Positions 34,468 to 43,405 of a DNA stretch of 64,000 nt are shown in pieces; within the stretch, counting starts at the first letter, position 1; each line of letters starts with the position of its first letter. This stretch comes from Allomeiothermus silvanus DSM 9946 (lineage in GTDB: Bacteria; Deinococcota; Deinococci; Deinococcales; Thermaceae). The notes beneath the pieces are model-generated. The model searched no databases. It saw only the letters and a program-made list of their open reading frames with translations, and was not told the DNA's origin. A program made the translations under genes and the position numbers. Location of the stretch: assembly GCF_000092125.1 (NCBI RefSeq), contig NC_014213.1, positions 283,855 through 347,854 on the forward strand. The letters run 5' to 3'.

Positions 34468-36001
34468 GGAGTATTTACAGCTTATACCCCGGCTCATCAA
34501 ATTTCCGACTCCGCTAGTTGGCCAGTTTCAATCTCCTACGGAGTATTTACAGCTTATACCCCGGCACTTCCTGAGGTTTCCGTGTGAGCTATTTTGTTTC
34601 AATCTCCTACGGAGTATTTACAGCTTATACCGCCCTACGAGACGGGCAAGCCCGCGCCCCAGGGCGAGTTTCAATCTCCTACGGAGTATTTACAGCTTAT
34701 ACCCCTGAGGAAACCAGACGGACGCAGCCTTTCAAGATTGTTTCAATCTCCTACGGAGTATTTACAGCTTATACCGGAGATCCCCGCTGCCTTGAGAGCG
34801 AGGGCGGTGTCGAGGTTTCAATCTCCTACGGAGTATTTACAGCTTATACCGCGCTTGAACCGGGCGAGCAGCTCCTCCAAGGTCGTGTTTCAATCTCCTA
34901 CGGAGTATTTACAGCTTATACCCGTGAGCGGTCACCCGGATGCGCTCTCCCCGCTCAGCGTTTCAATCTCCTACGGAGTATTTACAGCTTATACCGGGAG
35001 CCCCGACGGCTCGGCGGCCACCCACCGGTTTCAATCTCCTACGGAGTATTTACAGCTTATACCCGTGAGCGGTCACCCGGATGCGCTCTCCCCGCTCAGC
35101 GTTTCAATCTCCTACGGAGTATTTACAGCTTATACCACCACCACCGTGCCGCCCGCTTCCCATAGGTAGGCGTTTCAATCTCCTACGGAGTATTTACAGC
35201 TTATACCGGGGCGGCTCCGCCGCCAGGGAGGGGGCGATATGGCGGTTTCAATCTCCTACGGAGTATTTACAGCTTATACCTTATAAAACCATCCCTGGGC
35301 GTCTCTGGCACGCTTGGTTTCAATCTCCTACGGAGTATTTACAGCTTATACCTTGCCTCCCACCATGGGTGGTCTGCTGGAAGCACCGGTTTCAATCTCC
35401 TACGGAGTATTTACAGCTTATACCCTTCAGGATTTCGTGAAGGCCCTCGAGGGTTACGGTTTCAATCTCCTACGGAGTATTTACAGCTTATACCGGCAGG
35501 CAGAGGGTGAGCATGCGGCCTAGGTATCCCGTTTCAATCTCCTACGGAGTATTTACAGCTTATACCCGTTGAGGGCCCGCAAGGGCTGGCGGGGATGCAT
35601 CTGTTTCAATCTCCTACGGAGTATTTACAGCTTATACCACCTGTACTCGTTCGACTGTATTGCTCCCAGCTAGTTTCAATCTCCTACGGAGTATTTACAG
35701 CTTATACCTGAGCTGTACCAGGCGGCACGCCCAATGCTGGCGGTGTTTCAATCTCCTACGGAGTATTTACAGCTTATACCACCTCGCCCGGTCTCCCCCT
35801 CTCGCTAGGGGCATTTTGTTTCAATCTCCTACGGAGTATTTACAGCTTATACCGCAAGTCCCATCGAACGGGGGGAGAAACTTCAACAAGGTTTCAATCT
35901 CCTACGGAGTATTTACAGCTTATACCTCCAATCGAGCCCCAGTCATCACCGGCACTCCCAACAAGGTTTCAATCTCCTACGGAGTATTTACAGCTTATAC
36001 C
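34467..36001 (-). CRISPR. CRISPR array 1: 21 full 36-bp repeats plus one truncated repeat, 21 spacers
   Basis: The repeat (plus strand) starts GTTTCAATCTCCTACGGAG and ends TACAGCTTATACC; read on the minus strand it ends in ATTGAAAC, the usual 8-base crRNA 5' handle, with the stem CTCC-GTA-GGAG before it. Full repeats begin at 34525, 34596, 34668, 34740, 34815, 34887, 34960, 35028, 35101, 35172, 35245, 35317, 35389, 35459, 35531, 35603, 35673, 35745, 35818, 35891 and 35966. Spacers are 32-39 bases. The leftmost repeat (34467-34488) lacks its last 14 bases. Transcription leftward from a leader beside cas2 is inferred from repeat polarity and the degenerate far end. Confidence 0.97.
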
Positions 36002-36187
36002 GGTACCCCGAAAAAGGCAAATGCAGGCCGGCTTTCCTGAGCTTGAATTCGCACGCGCCCTCGAGCACTCCCTCGAGCCAGCGCCTCGCGGAACCTCGAG
36101 AGGCCGTTTTTGCTGTCAGGCACGGTGACGCACACGATGCTCCAGCAAGAATGTACTTGAGATGGAATTTGACTCGCTGGGGACGGG
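36002..36187 (-). promoter_or_regulatory. Probable leader of CRISPR array 1
   Basis: The region between the last perfect repeat and the cas2 terminator contains no gene. Its position next to the repeat end opposite the degenerate repeat fits a leader. It is not especially AT-rich. Confidence 0.5.
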
Positions 36188-36218
36188 AAAAACCCCGCCC
36201 TGAGGAACTGGGGGCGGG
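36188..36218 (-). terminator. Terminator of the cas4-cas1-cas2 operon
   Basis: Minus strand CCCGCCCC and GGGCGGGG form a stem around a 10-base loop followed by TTTTT, 27 bases past the cas2 stop. Confidence 0.75.
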
Positions 36219-36244
36219 TGAAGTGGCGTTCGCGCTCGAGGGCT

Positions 36245-36526
36245 CTAGATGAACTCGGGCTCGTCCAAGCGCTTGACGGCCTCGTGCCCGATGCGGTAGG
36301 TGCGCCCCACGGCCTCAGGGGGGAGGAAGTAGACGGCCAGCACGTCCTCGTCCTTGTCCACCAAGTTCTCGATCCTGGCCTTGAGCAGCGCCCAGTGCTC
36401 GCGGCGGAGCCGGCACTCGAAGACGCTGAACTGCCGACGTTCGCCGAAGCCTTTGAGCAGGCGGGCGAGCTTGGCCCGCCTGGAGTCGGACGGGGTGTCG
36501 TAGGCCACGATGGCGTAGAGTTCCAT
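36245..36526 (-). CDS. cas2: Cas2, spacer-acquisition subunit
   Basis: 93 residues, MELYAIVAYDTPSDSRRAKL: ferredoxin-like fold with the conserved Asp after the first strand (VAYDTP), RRQFSVFECRLRREHWALL and a C-terminal strand. Dimeric partner of Cas1. It lies 9 bases after cas1 in an operon. Confidence 0.95.
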   Translation of the reverse strand: MELYAIVAYDTPSDSRRAKLARLLKGFGERRQFSVFECRLRREHWALLKARIENLVDKDEDVLAVYFLPPEAVGRTYRIGHEAVKRLDEPEFI

Positions 36527-36535
36527 GCTGCACCC

Positions 36536-37516
36536 CTAGCGCACCGTGAAGGGCTCGTAGGCGGGTAGCTCGCCCATCAGGTGCTTGACCAGGACCCGTG
36601 CTTGCACTAGGACCGTCTGGCGGTAGCTGTAGGCTTTGCCCAGCAGCGGGTGGCGTACCCGGTCGGTGAGGCGCTCCTCCCAGGCCCGCAGGAACTTGGG
36701 GAACGACTCCTTGCGGAGCTTGGGGTAGCCCTCGGCGTCGTCGAAGTCCTCGAGGGTGAGCCGGCGGTTGTTGAGCAGCGACAGCACCACCGAGTCGGCC
36801 AGGATGCTGCGGAACTCCTCCATCAGGTCGAGCGCTAGGCTGGCCCGCCCGTAGCGGACCTCGTGCAGGTAGCCCACGTAGGGGTCGAGCCCGGCGACCT
36901 GCAGGGCACTCTCGCACTCCTTGGCCAGGAAGGTGTAGGCCAGCGAGAGCAGGCTGTTGGCGGGGTCGCGCGGGGGGCGGCGGCTTCGCTCCGAAAAGCG
37001 GAAGCCCTCCGGGAGCAGCGCGGCGTAGGAGCGGAAGTACACGTCGGCGGCGTTGCCCTCGAGCCCGCGCAGCGCCCCCTCGTCCGCCGCCTTGTCGAGC
37101 TCGCCGATGGCCCACCGGATCTCCTCCCAGCCCTCGGCGCCGTTGCGACGCAGCAGGGTCAGGCTGTTGCGAAGCTTGCCGAGCACGAAGCGCCGGGCCA
37201 GGGCCAGCTTGCGCGTGGGGTCGAGGTGGGCGGCGAACTGGGCCACCCGCGCCGGGGCGTTCTTGGCGGGGGTGCGGGTCAGCCCCGCGAAGTACCTGCC
37301 GCCGGTGGAGACGTAGTGCAGGCCGATGTTCTCCTCGGCACAGTGCTTGAGGAGGGCGGGCGTGACCACCGCGTTGCCGAGCACCACGATCTCCTCCACG
37401 CCGATCAGGGGCTTCTCCAGCAGCGTCTCGCCACCGCCCGGGCCCCGCTTCGAGACCTTGAGGGTGCCGCCGTCCTTGGCGAGGTAGCCGTCCTCGAGCA
37501 CGTAGACCACGCCCAT
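36536..37516 (-). CDS. cas1: Cas1, spacer-acquisition integrase
   Basis: 326 residues from ATG 37516, overlapping the cas4 stop (ATGA). The N-terminal beta domain starts MGVVYVLEDGYLAKDGGTLK; catalytic residues lie in LRGLEGNAADVYFRSYAALL (Glu), YVGYLHEVRYGRASLALDL (His) and LMEEFRSILADSVV (Glu/Asp). Length and order are normal for type I-B/I-C-like Cas1. Confidence 0.96.
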   Translation of the reverse strand: MGVVYVLEDGYLAKDGGTLKVSKRGPGGGETLLEKPLIGVEEIVVLGNAVVTPALLKHCAEENIGLHYVSTGGRYFAGLTRTPAKNAPARVAQFAAHLDPTRKLALARRFVLGKLRNSLTLLRRNGAEGWEEIRWAIGELDKAADEGALRGLEGNAADVYFRSYAALLPEGFRFSERSRRPPRDPANSLLSLAYTFLAKECESALQVAGLDPYVGYLHEVRYGRASLALDLMEEFRSILADSVVLSLLNNRRLTLEDFDDAEGYPKLRKESFPKFLRAWEERLTDRVRHPLLGKAYSYRQTVLVQARVLVKHLMGELPAYEPFTVR

Positions 37517-38088
37517 CAGCCCCCGCCCCCCTCCCGGCGCAGCAGCTCGGGCTGGCAGGCCTCCCGGGTGCTGCACCCCGCGCACTTGCTGGGTGGTACC
37601 GCCACCCCGGGCGGCCTGGGGCTCCGCAGGAGCTGGCGCATGTGGGCCACGGCCGCCTCGGCGCGGCCTAGCAGCTCGGGGGTGAGCGCCACCTCGCGGC
37701 GGGTCCGGCTGGCGTGGTAGTAGACGGCGCCCCGGCGCGCCCGCTCGCCGCGCGACTCCTCCAGGCACAGCGCCTGGGCGGCGAGCTGCACGGCGTCGGA
37801 GTCGTTGGCCTGCGGGAAGGCCCGCCCCTTCTTGTACTCCACCAGCACGGGCTCGCCGCCGGCGTACTCGATGCGGTCCACCACCCCCACCAGCCCCAGC
37901 CGGTCCGACCAGACCCACACCCCGCTGCGCTCGCCCCGCTCGGTATAGGCCCGAGTGTGTAGGTGGTGTCCCTCGATGACGTGGTGGTTGCGGTGGACCT
38001 CGCCCAGGACGTACTCGAGGTAGAACCGGCGGGGGCAGAAGACCGCCGTGTTCACCTTGGAGACGGGTAGGTAGTGGGCCTCGTCCAT
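37516..38088 (-). CDS. cas4: Cas4, RecB-like nuclease for spacer processing
   Basis: 190 residues. VSKVNTAVFCPRRFYLEYV has the first Fe-S Cys, VVDRIEYAGGEPVLVEYKKG the D-E-x-K nuclease core, AVQLAAQALCLEE the motif Q, and the C-terminal cluster CAGCSTREAC the other three Cys. It makes 3' ends and selects PAM with Cas1-Cas2. Confidence 0.95.
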   Translation of the reverse strand: MDEAHYLPVSKVNTAVFCPRRFYLEYVLGEVHRNHHVIEGHHLHTRAYTERGERSGVWVWSDRLGLVGVVDRIEYAGGEPVLVEYKKGRAFPQANDSDAVQLAAQALCLEESRGERARRGAVYYHASRTRREVALTPELLGRAEAAVAHMRQLLRSPRPPGVAVPPSKCAGCSTREACQPELLRREGGGG

Positions 38089-38266
38089 AGGCCAGCTTTA
38101 GCAAAGCCTTGTCGCAGCATCGGGCGAATTCGAGGCCCCGCGAAGCTCGGCCGGGAACGATGAACTTGGTCCAGGCCCCGGATCGGTCATGATTAGCTAA
38201 GAACGGATCGCAATTGCCGGAGCGGGCGGCCTCGAGCCCCACGTCGCCGGTTGTGTGAGGACCGCC

Positions 38267-39235
38267 ATGACCAACGAGAACGACATCCGCCTGATCCAGC
38301 GCCTCGAGGGTGGCGCGGCGCTGAGCGCGGTCGAGTTGGCGGAGCACTTGGGCATCAGCCGGGCCAGCGTGTACCGGGTGATCCAGCGCTGTGAAAACCG
38401 GGGCTACAACATCGTGCGCGAGCGCGGCCGCTTCCGGCTGGCCAGCCGCGACCGCGACGCCGGGCGCTTCGAGTTCAGCCTCAGCGCGCAGCAAGCCCAC
38501 GACCTGGTGGCGGCGGTGGAGAGCGTGCGCCGCCTCACGCCCTATGCTGCTGAGGCCCTCGAGGTCTTGCGCAAGACCCTCATCGGCAGCAAGCTCGAGC
38601 GCCCCTCGGCCGTCTACTACCATTCCTACGACGAGATCGACCCGGAGGTGTACCCGCGGGTCGTGGCGGCCATCGAGCAGCGCAAGGTGCTCGAGCTCAC
38701 CTACAAGCCCACCAACGTCAAGCGCAGCCTCAGCCAGCACACCTTCGAGCCCTACCGGATCATCTTTTGGAACGGGCACTACTACCTCGCTGGCCGCAGC
38801 CGCACCTTCAGCCACAAGCCGGGCGGCGGCCTGATGCACCTGCGCCTTGACCGGATCCTCGAGGCCAAGGTCGCGGTAGCCTGGCACGAGGGCCAGAAGG
38901 TGCCCGACACCCTGACCTTCCCCGAGCCCGACTTCGACCCTCAGGCTTACGTCGAGCGCAGCTTCGGCACCTTCGGCGGCGACGGCGAGCCCGAGGAGGT
39001 CGTGCTGCACTTCCCGGCCCACAACGCCAAGGCGGCCGCCGAGGTCCAGCGCCACCCCAGCCGAAAGCTGCTTCCCCAGGACGACGGGTCGCTGATCTAC
39101 AAGCTCACGGTGCCTATAACCGAGGAGTTGGTGTGGTGGGCAGCCTCCTGGAAGGGCCTGCGGGTCCTCGCGCCTGACCACCTGCGCGAGAAGGTGCGCC
39201 GGCACTGCCTCGAGCTTGCCTACCTGAACCAATGA
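38267..39235 (+). CDS. WYL-domain regulator with DeoR-like HTH
   Basis: 322 residues from ATG 38267 (an ATG at 38255 is also in frame). The HTH is SAVELAEHLGISRASVYRVI. The middle WYL domain has LELTYKPTNVKRSLSQHTFEPYRIIFWNGHYYLAG, and a WCX-type C-terminus ends in LAPDHLREKVRRHCLELAYL. WYL regulators often sit beside CRISPR and other defence loci and bind nucleic-acid-like ligands. It diverges from cas4 and lies upstream of cas3, so it probably controls one or both operons. Confidence 0.88.
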   Translation: MTNENDIRLIQRLEGGAALSAVELAEHLGISRASVYRVIQRCENRGYNIVRERGRFRLASRDRDAGRFEFSLSAQQAHDLVAAVESVRRLTPYAAEALEVLRKTLIGSKLERPSAVYYHSYDEIDPEVYPRVVAAIEQRKVLELTYKPTNVKRSLSQHTFEPYRIIFWNGHYYLAGRSRTFSHKPGGGLMHLRLDRILEAKVAVAWHEGQKVPDTLTFPEPDFDPQAYVERSFGTFGGDGEPEEVVLHFPAHNAKAAAEVQRHPSRKLLPQDDGSLIYKLTVPITEELVWWAASWKGLRVLAPDHLREKVRRHCLELAYLNQ

Positions 39236-39470
39236 GCTGTCCCCGGGCCAGGTCGCGCGGCGGGATCACCCCCTCACGCTTGGCGGGGCCGTCATCCCCG
39301 CGCGCGATCACGAGCCGGGGTAGCAGAAAAGGCACCCGTCTGGACTGTGCAGTGACATTTAACCCTTCCCGGTATTTCAAACTGGGTATAGTTCACCTGC
39401 AATACGGAACTTTTCCTTGTCGCCCGACGCTGCGACAAAGGTTTTGCATCGTGAATAGAGCGGAGGTTCG

Positions 39471-42023
39471 ATGGATTTCCGGACGTTCCAAACCAATACA
39501 GCAAACGCCCTGATGAGGGGAAGGTCGGTGCTGCTCCATGCCCCTACAGGTATAGGGAAATCCGTGGGGAGCGCGCTGGGCTTCACCGAGGCATTGCCGG
39601 CCGGTCCGGCCGCCCCTGCTCGCGACGCCCTTTTGGGGACGCGGCTGCTGCACGTCCTCCCGATGCGGGCCCTGGCCAACAGCGTGGCGAAGGACATCGC
39701 GGGGCTGCTCGAGCGGCAGGGCTTCGGCGAGGCGTACCGGCCCGCCATCCACCACGGTCAGCAGCAGGAGAGCGAGATCTTCGCCGAGCGGGTAGGGGTC
39801 ACCACCATCGACCAGTACCTCGCGGGGTTCGCGGGGGCACCCCTGAGCTTCTCCAGCAGGAGCGGGCACGCCGTGGCGGGGGCGATCGTGGCCTCGTACA
39901 GCGTGTTCGACGAGGTGCACCTCCTGGGGCCCGAGCGCGGCTTGCCCCTGTTGTACGCCGTGCTGCAGCAGCGCAAGCGCTGGGGCCTGCTCTCGACGGT
40001 GATGACGGCGACGCTGCCGAAGTCGGTGCGCACGTTCCTGGCGGAGCAGGTGGGCCTGGAGGCCGTAGAGCTGAGCCCCGCCGACGTCCAGGCCCGCGAC
40101 GGCTGGCGGAGGGTTACCTTGAGCCTCGAGGAGGTCGAGCGGCCCGCCGAGCGCGTCCTCGAGGAGTTCAAGGCCCACGGACGGGTGATCGCCTTCGTCA
40201 ACACCGTCGACGCCGCCGTCGAGCTTTACCGGCAGCTTCAGGCCCGGCTCGGCCCCGAGGAGTTGTTCCTGGCCCACTCCAACTTCGCGCCCAGCCACCG
40301 CAAGGCCGTCGAGGAGCGCCTGCTCGAGGTCTTCGGCCGGGGCTCTACGGCCCGGGCCGTCTGCGTCCTCACCCAGGTCGGCGAAGCGGGGATCAACATC
40401 TCCGCCCCGGTCGTGCTCTCCGAGCTCGCCCCCGTCGACAGCCTGATCCAGCGGGCGGGGCGCTGCGCCCGGTTCGACACCCAGCCGGAAGGCCGGTTCG
40501 TGGTCTACCGGCCCAGACGTGAGCGGAGCCACATCCCCTACGGCGAAGACCTGGTGAAACGCACCGAGGCCGCCCTGCACAACCGCGGCGACAGCTTCCG
40601 GCTCGACTGGACCGCCGAGAACGAGCTGGTGGATGAGGTCTTGGACGCCTACTACGCGCACTTCATCCGCGGCGAGAACGTCAGCCGCAGGGACGCCGAG
40701 ATCAAGAAGGCCAGAAAGGGCGAGCGGGTGGAACTGCCGCAGCCCGCGCCGAAGACGAAGTCCATCACCATCGCGGACGCGCTCGGCCTGCTCGACCAAA
40801 CCTTCCACGGCCGCAGCGCGGACGTGCTCGAGGGCACCCTGCGCGAGATCAACAACGTTCAGGTGGTGGTGGTCAGCGAGCCTCCCCGGAATGCCGCAGG
40901 CGCGGAGATCGTCGGGGCCGAGGGCGGGGCGAGCCTCTCGGAGTTCGAGCGCTACCTCGCACAGCAAAACCTGCTCAAGCCCTACCAGCGCGACACCCTC
41001 GAGAGCATCCCGGTGAGCTACGGCCGCTTCGCCCGCAGGCTCGAGGAGCAGGACCTGTGGGAACTCAAGCTGGTGAAGGAAGAGAGGTACGACAAACCCC
41101 TCTACGTGCTGCAGCGAGCCGAGCGGGTGCGGCCCAACCGCACGTACCTTCTGACGCAGGCCGACGCGGGCTACTCACCCACCGTGGGCCTGAGCTTTGG
41201 CGAGGTGGACTACGTGGAGCCTGTCCACGGCCTGATCACGCCCGTGGTGCCCCGCCTCAGCGAACAGGCCCAGCCGCCCAAGCACAACTTTCAGAGCTGG
41301 CGGGAGCACTGCTCGAGGGTCTACCGCGCCGTGGACTCGATGCTGAAGTCGAAGTACTCGGCCTGGATCTTCCACATCGCCGAGCAGATGCAGGCGAGAG
41401 GGGCGTTGGAAAGCGCCGAGCAGTTCGCCCAGACCCTCGAGAGCATGGTCCGCCTGGCCGCGCTGCTGCACGATGTCGGGAAATTGAGCCGGGGCTGGCA
41501 GCGAGAAATCGGCTGGAGGGAAGGAACAGGCGAGGGGTTCTGGGCGAAGAGCAAGGAGGGGGTGAGGGTCGGGGAACTCCCGCCCCACGCCTTCCACGCC
41601 CTGCCCGCCCTGCGCTACCTGTTCTGTCAACTCGGCGTGGTCGACGAACAGGGCAAGGTAGACCGGCTGGCCGAGCTGATCGCCCTGGCCGCTTCGCGGC
41701 ATCACTCCCTGGGCGACCCGGACGGGATGCTGAGATGGCCGCCCTTCGAGCTGCATGAGGGGGTTATCGAGGAAATCCGGCAGCTTTTGCAAGACGAGCT
41801 CGGGGAGGACGCCAAGCCGGTAGAAGACCTGATCACCCCGGAGCTTTTCGACCACATCAACGACGCCCATACTTACGAGCGGAAAGAGGGGCAACACACC
41901 TACCTCCTGGACACGCCGAGCCCATCCGAGGACTACTACCCCTTCTACGTGCTGGCCAACCGGATGATCAAGGTGGGGGACTGGGAGGCGAGCGGGGGGG
42001 AGGAGGTGGAGTTGTGCCGCTGA
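39471..42023 (+). CDS. cas3: Cas3, helicase with a C-terminal HD nuclease domain
   Basis: 850 residues; GGAGG precedes ATG 39471. SF2 helicase: Walker A LLHAPTGIGKS, motif II FDEVHLLG, motif III VMTATLPKSV, and motif VI LIQRAGRCAR. After residue 640 comes the HD nuclease: ALLHDVGKLSRGW, HAFHALPALRY and ASRHHSLGD. Most Cas3 proteins have HD first; here it is last. Recruited by Cascade, it nicks and unwinds target DNA. A TATAGT at 39387 may be its -10. Confidence 0.93.
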   Translation: MDFRTFQTNTANALMRGRSVLLHAPTGIGKSVGSALGFTEALPAGPAAPARDALLGTRLLHVLPMRALANSVAKDIAGLLERQGFGEAYRPAIHHGQQQESEIFAERVGVTTIDQYLAGFAGAPLSFSSRSGHAVAGAIVASYSVFDEVHLLGPERGLPLLYAVLQQRKRWGLLSTVMTATLPKSVRTFLAEQVGLEAVELSPADVQARDGWRRVTLSLEEVERPAERVLEEFKAHGRVIAFVNTVDAAVELYRQLQARLGPEELFLAHSNFAPSHRKAVEERLLEVFGRGSTARAVCVLTQVGEAGINISAPVVLSELAPVDSLIQRAGRCARFDTQPEGRFVVYRPRRERSHIPYGEDLVKRTEAALHNRGDSFRLDWTAENELVDEVLDAYYAHFIRGENVSRRDAEIKKARKGERVELPQPAPKTKSITIADALGLLDQTFHGRSADVLEGTLREINNVQVVVVSEPPRNAAGAEIVGAEGGASLSEFERYLAQQNLLKPYQRDTLESIPVSYGRFARRLEEQDLWELKLVKEERYDKPLYVLQRAERVRPNRTYLLTQADAGYSPTVGLSFGEVDYVEPVHGLITPVVPRLSEQAQPPKHNFQSWREHCSRVYRAVDSMLKSKYSAWIFHIAEQMQARGALESAEQFAQTLESMVRLAALLHDVGKLSRGWQREIGWREGTGEGFWAKSKEGVRVGELPPHAFHALPALRYLFCQLGVVDEQGKVDRLAELIALAASRHHSLGDPDGMLRWPPFELHEGVIEEIRQLLQDELGEDAKPVEDLITPELFDHINDAHTYERKEGQHTYLLDTPSPSEDYYPFYVLANRMIKVGDWEASGGEEVELCR

Positions 42024-43405
42024 AGTTCGGACGGCTGGGCGTGGCAACCAAGACCTACTACGTCCAGAAGACGGGTTTTCCCTTCTACGACGCCTGCCAA
42101 CTGGTGGGGGCGATGCATCTGTTCTTCGGCTCGGGGGCCTCGAGCCTGCGGGATCTGTGCACGCACTGGGAACTTTCCGGCCCCGTGGCGGGGGCCAATC
42201 TCGCCAACTACGGCGAGCGCCTCAAGGGCAAGGGCTTGGAACGCATAGAGCAGACGACACTGGCCGTCTTGGACGAACTTGAGGCCTCCCGGGGCGCGGT
42301 CGAAGGCTTTTTCGAGGCCAGGCCCCCGAAGACCGAGGTGCTTAAAAAGGCCAAGCAGGAGGGCGTTTCGCGCTACCTCGAGCCGGCCTGGCTGACCGGA
42401 GCCCGCAGCCCCGACGCCGCCCAGTACGGGGTACTCGCGTCCCAGCGGGGGCTGCCGAGCAAGCGCCCTGTCCCTGAGATCCTCGTGGCGACCTTGGGGC
42501 TCACCCAGGCCGCCCTGGCCTATGGCAACGACGAGGTCACCACGGTGCTGCCCGTGTTGGAAAACTCGGTCCAGCCCATGACCCCTTTCACAACCTTCAA
42601 ACAGCGCTACCAGCACCGCGCTGGTGGCGCGATCTCGACGGTGTTCGCCGCGCTCGGGATTCTTGCTGACCTCGGCCTGAGGTACCGCATACAGGATTTC
42701 GCCTTCGCCTACCACGGTGGGAGGGGGTTCTACTACAGCGGCTTCCTCGGGCTGCACCGGTTGTGCGCGGCCTTCGCGGGTGTGAAGGAATTCGCCCACG
42801 AGGCCCTGGGCTACCTCGAGCGCACCCGCAGCCTCGAGGCGGGTGTGCCGCTCGACCTGGCGCGACTACTGGCGGACTTCCTCAAGAACCCCTCGATGGA
42901 CACCCTGGCGGCGATGGCGCGGGCCAAGGCAAGGGTGCTGGTGGACGAAGACCTGCCTGTTTACGTACGGGCGGCGGCTAGTGAGCTTTTAGGAACTATG
43001 GTGTCAATACAGGAGGCAATGCAAATGGCAGACTCTAGGCAGATCCCACCCCCGAGTGAGGCACTGGTGAAGGCAGTGGGCGAGGTCTTCCGCGGTGAGC
43101 ATGAGGGCGCTTGGATCGGCGCGTACATCAACCTCGAACGCGCTGACAAGCCCGATAAGTTCTACGCGGAGGTCGCCAAAATCCTCTCGAGGGCGCTCGC
43201 GCGCGCGGAGAAGGAGCGGAAATGGTTGGCGAAGAATCTCAAGGAGGCCATGGATTCGCTCACTTCCGAGGAAGTTCTGTCGGCTCACGATCAGCGCACT
43301 TTCCCCGCTCATAAGACCGCTTTCTTGCTGCGTGTGCTGGCCAGTATGCAGTACCAACCCGCCAAGCTAAAGGCGGATGAACCTGTGCAAGGAGAAGAAG
43401 CATGA
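42014..43405 (+). CDS. Cas8-like large subunit of Cascade
   Basis: 463 residues from GTG 42014, overlapping cas3 by 10 bases; AGGAGG is 7 bases upstream. The start LKFGRLGVATKTYYVQKTGF and the motif YHGGRGFYYSGFLGLHRLC are compatible with type I Cas8 subunits of the Cas8a/Cas8b groups. The identification rests mainly on position between cas3 and cas7. The last 126 residues are helical and carry their own ribosome site (43011) and ATG (43025), resembling Cas11. Confidence 0.75.
   Translation: MPLKFGRLGVATKTYYVQKTGFPFYDACQLVGAMHLFFGSGASSLRDLCTHWELSGPVAGANLANYGERLKGKGLERIEQTTLAVLDELEASRGAVEGFFEARPPKTEVLKKAKQEGVSRYLEPAWLTGARSPDAAQYGVLASQRGLPSKRPVPEILVATLGLTQAALAYGNDEVTTVLPVLENSVQPMTPFTTFKQRYQHRAGGAISTVFAALGILADLGLRYRIQDFAFAYHGGRGFYYSGFLGLHRLCAAFAGVKEFAHEALGYLERTRSLEAGVPLDLARLLADFLKNPSMDTLAAMARAKARVLVDEDLPVYVRAAASELLGTMVSIQEAMQMADSRQIPPPSEALVKAVGEVFRGEHEGAWIGAYINLERADKPDKFYAEVAKILSRALARAEKERKWLAKNLKEAMDSLTSEEVLSAHDQRTFPAHKTAFLLRVLASMQYQPAKLKADEPVQGEEA
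43011..43016 (+). promoter_or_regulatory. Internal Shine-Dalgarno inside cas8
   Basis: AGGAGG followed after 8 bases by ATG 43025 (and after 2 bases by ATG 43019), both in the cas8 frame. Confidence 0.7.
43025..43405 (+). CDS. cas11: Probable Cas11 small subunit made by internal translation of cas8
   Basis: In frame with cas8, 126 residues starting MADSRQIPPPSEALVKAVGE. Length and all-helical charged character (KILSRALARAEKERKWLAKN) fit type I small subunits. No separate cas11 gene exists in the operon, yet most Cascades need one. Internal initiation within cas8 is established for types I-B, I-C and I-D. Confidence 0.7.
   Translation: MADSRQIPPPSEALVKAVGEVFRGEHEGAWIGAYINLERADKPDKFYAEVAKILSRALARAEKERKWLAKNLKEAMDSLTSEEVLSAHDQRTFPAHKTAFLLRVLASMQYQPAKLKADEPVQGEEA

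Noticed and set aside
34584..36040. Open frames with repeated ISYGVFTAY or SPTEYLQLIP segments
   Set aside because: They are the CRISPR repeats read as protein; the 36-bp period and unique spacers identify the array.
36315..37115. Long Arg/Pro/Gly-rich open frames across cas1, pabAB, kdpB and other genes
   Set aside because: They are off-frame shadows of high-GC genes on either strand, with no domain or ribosome site.
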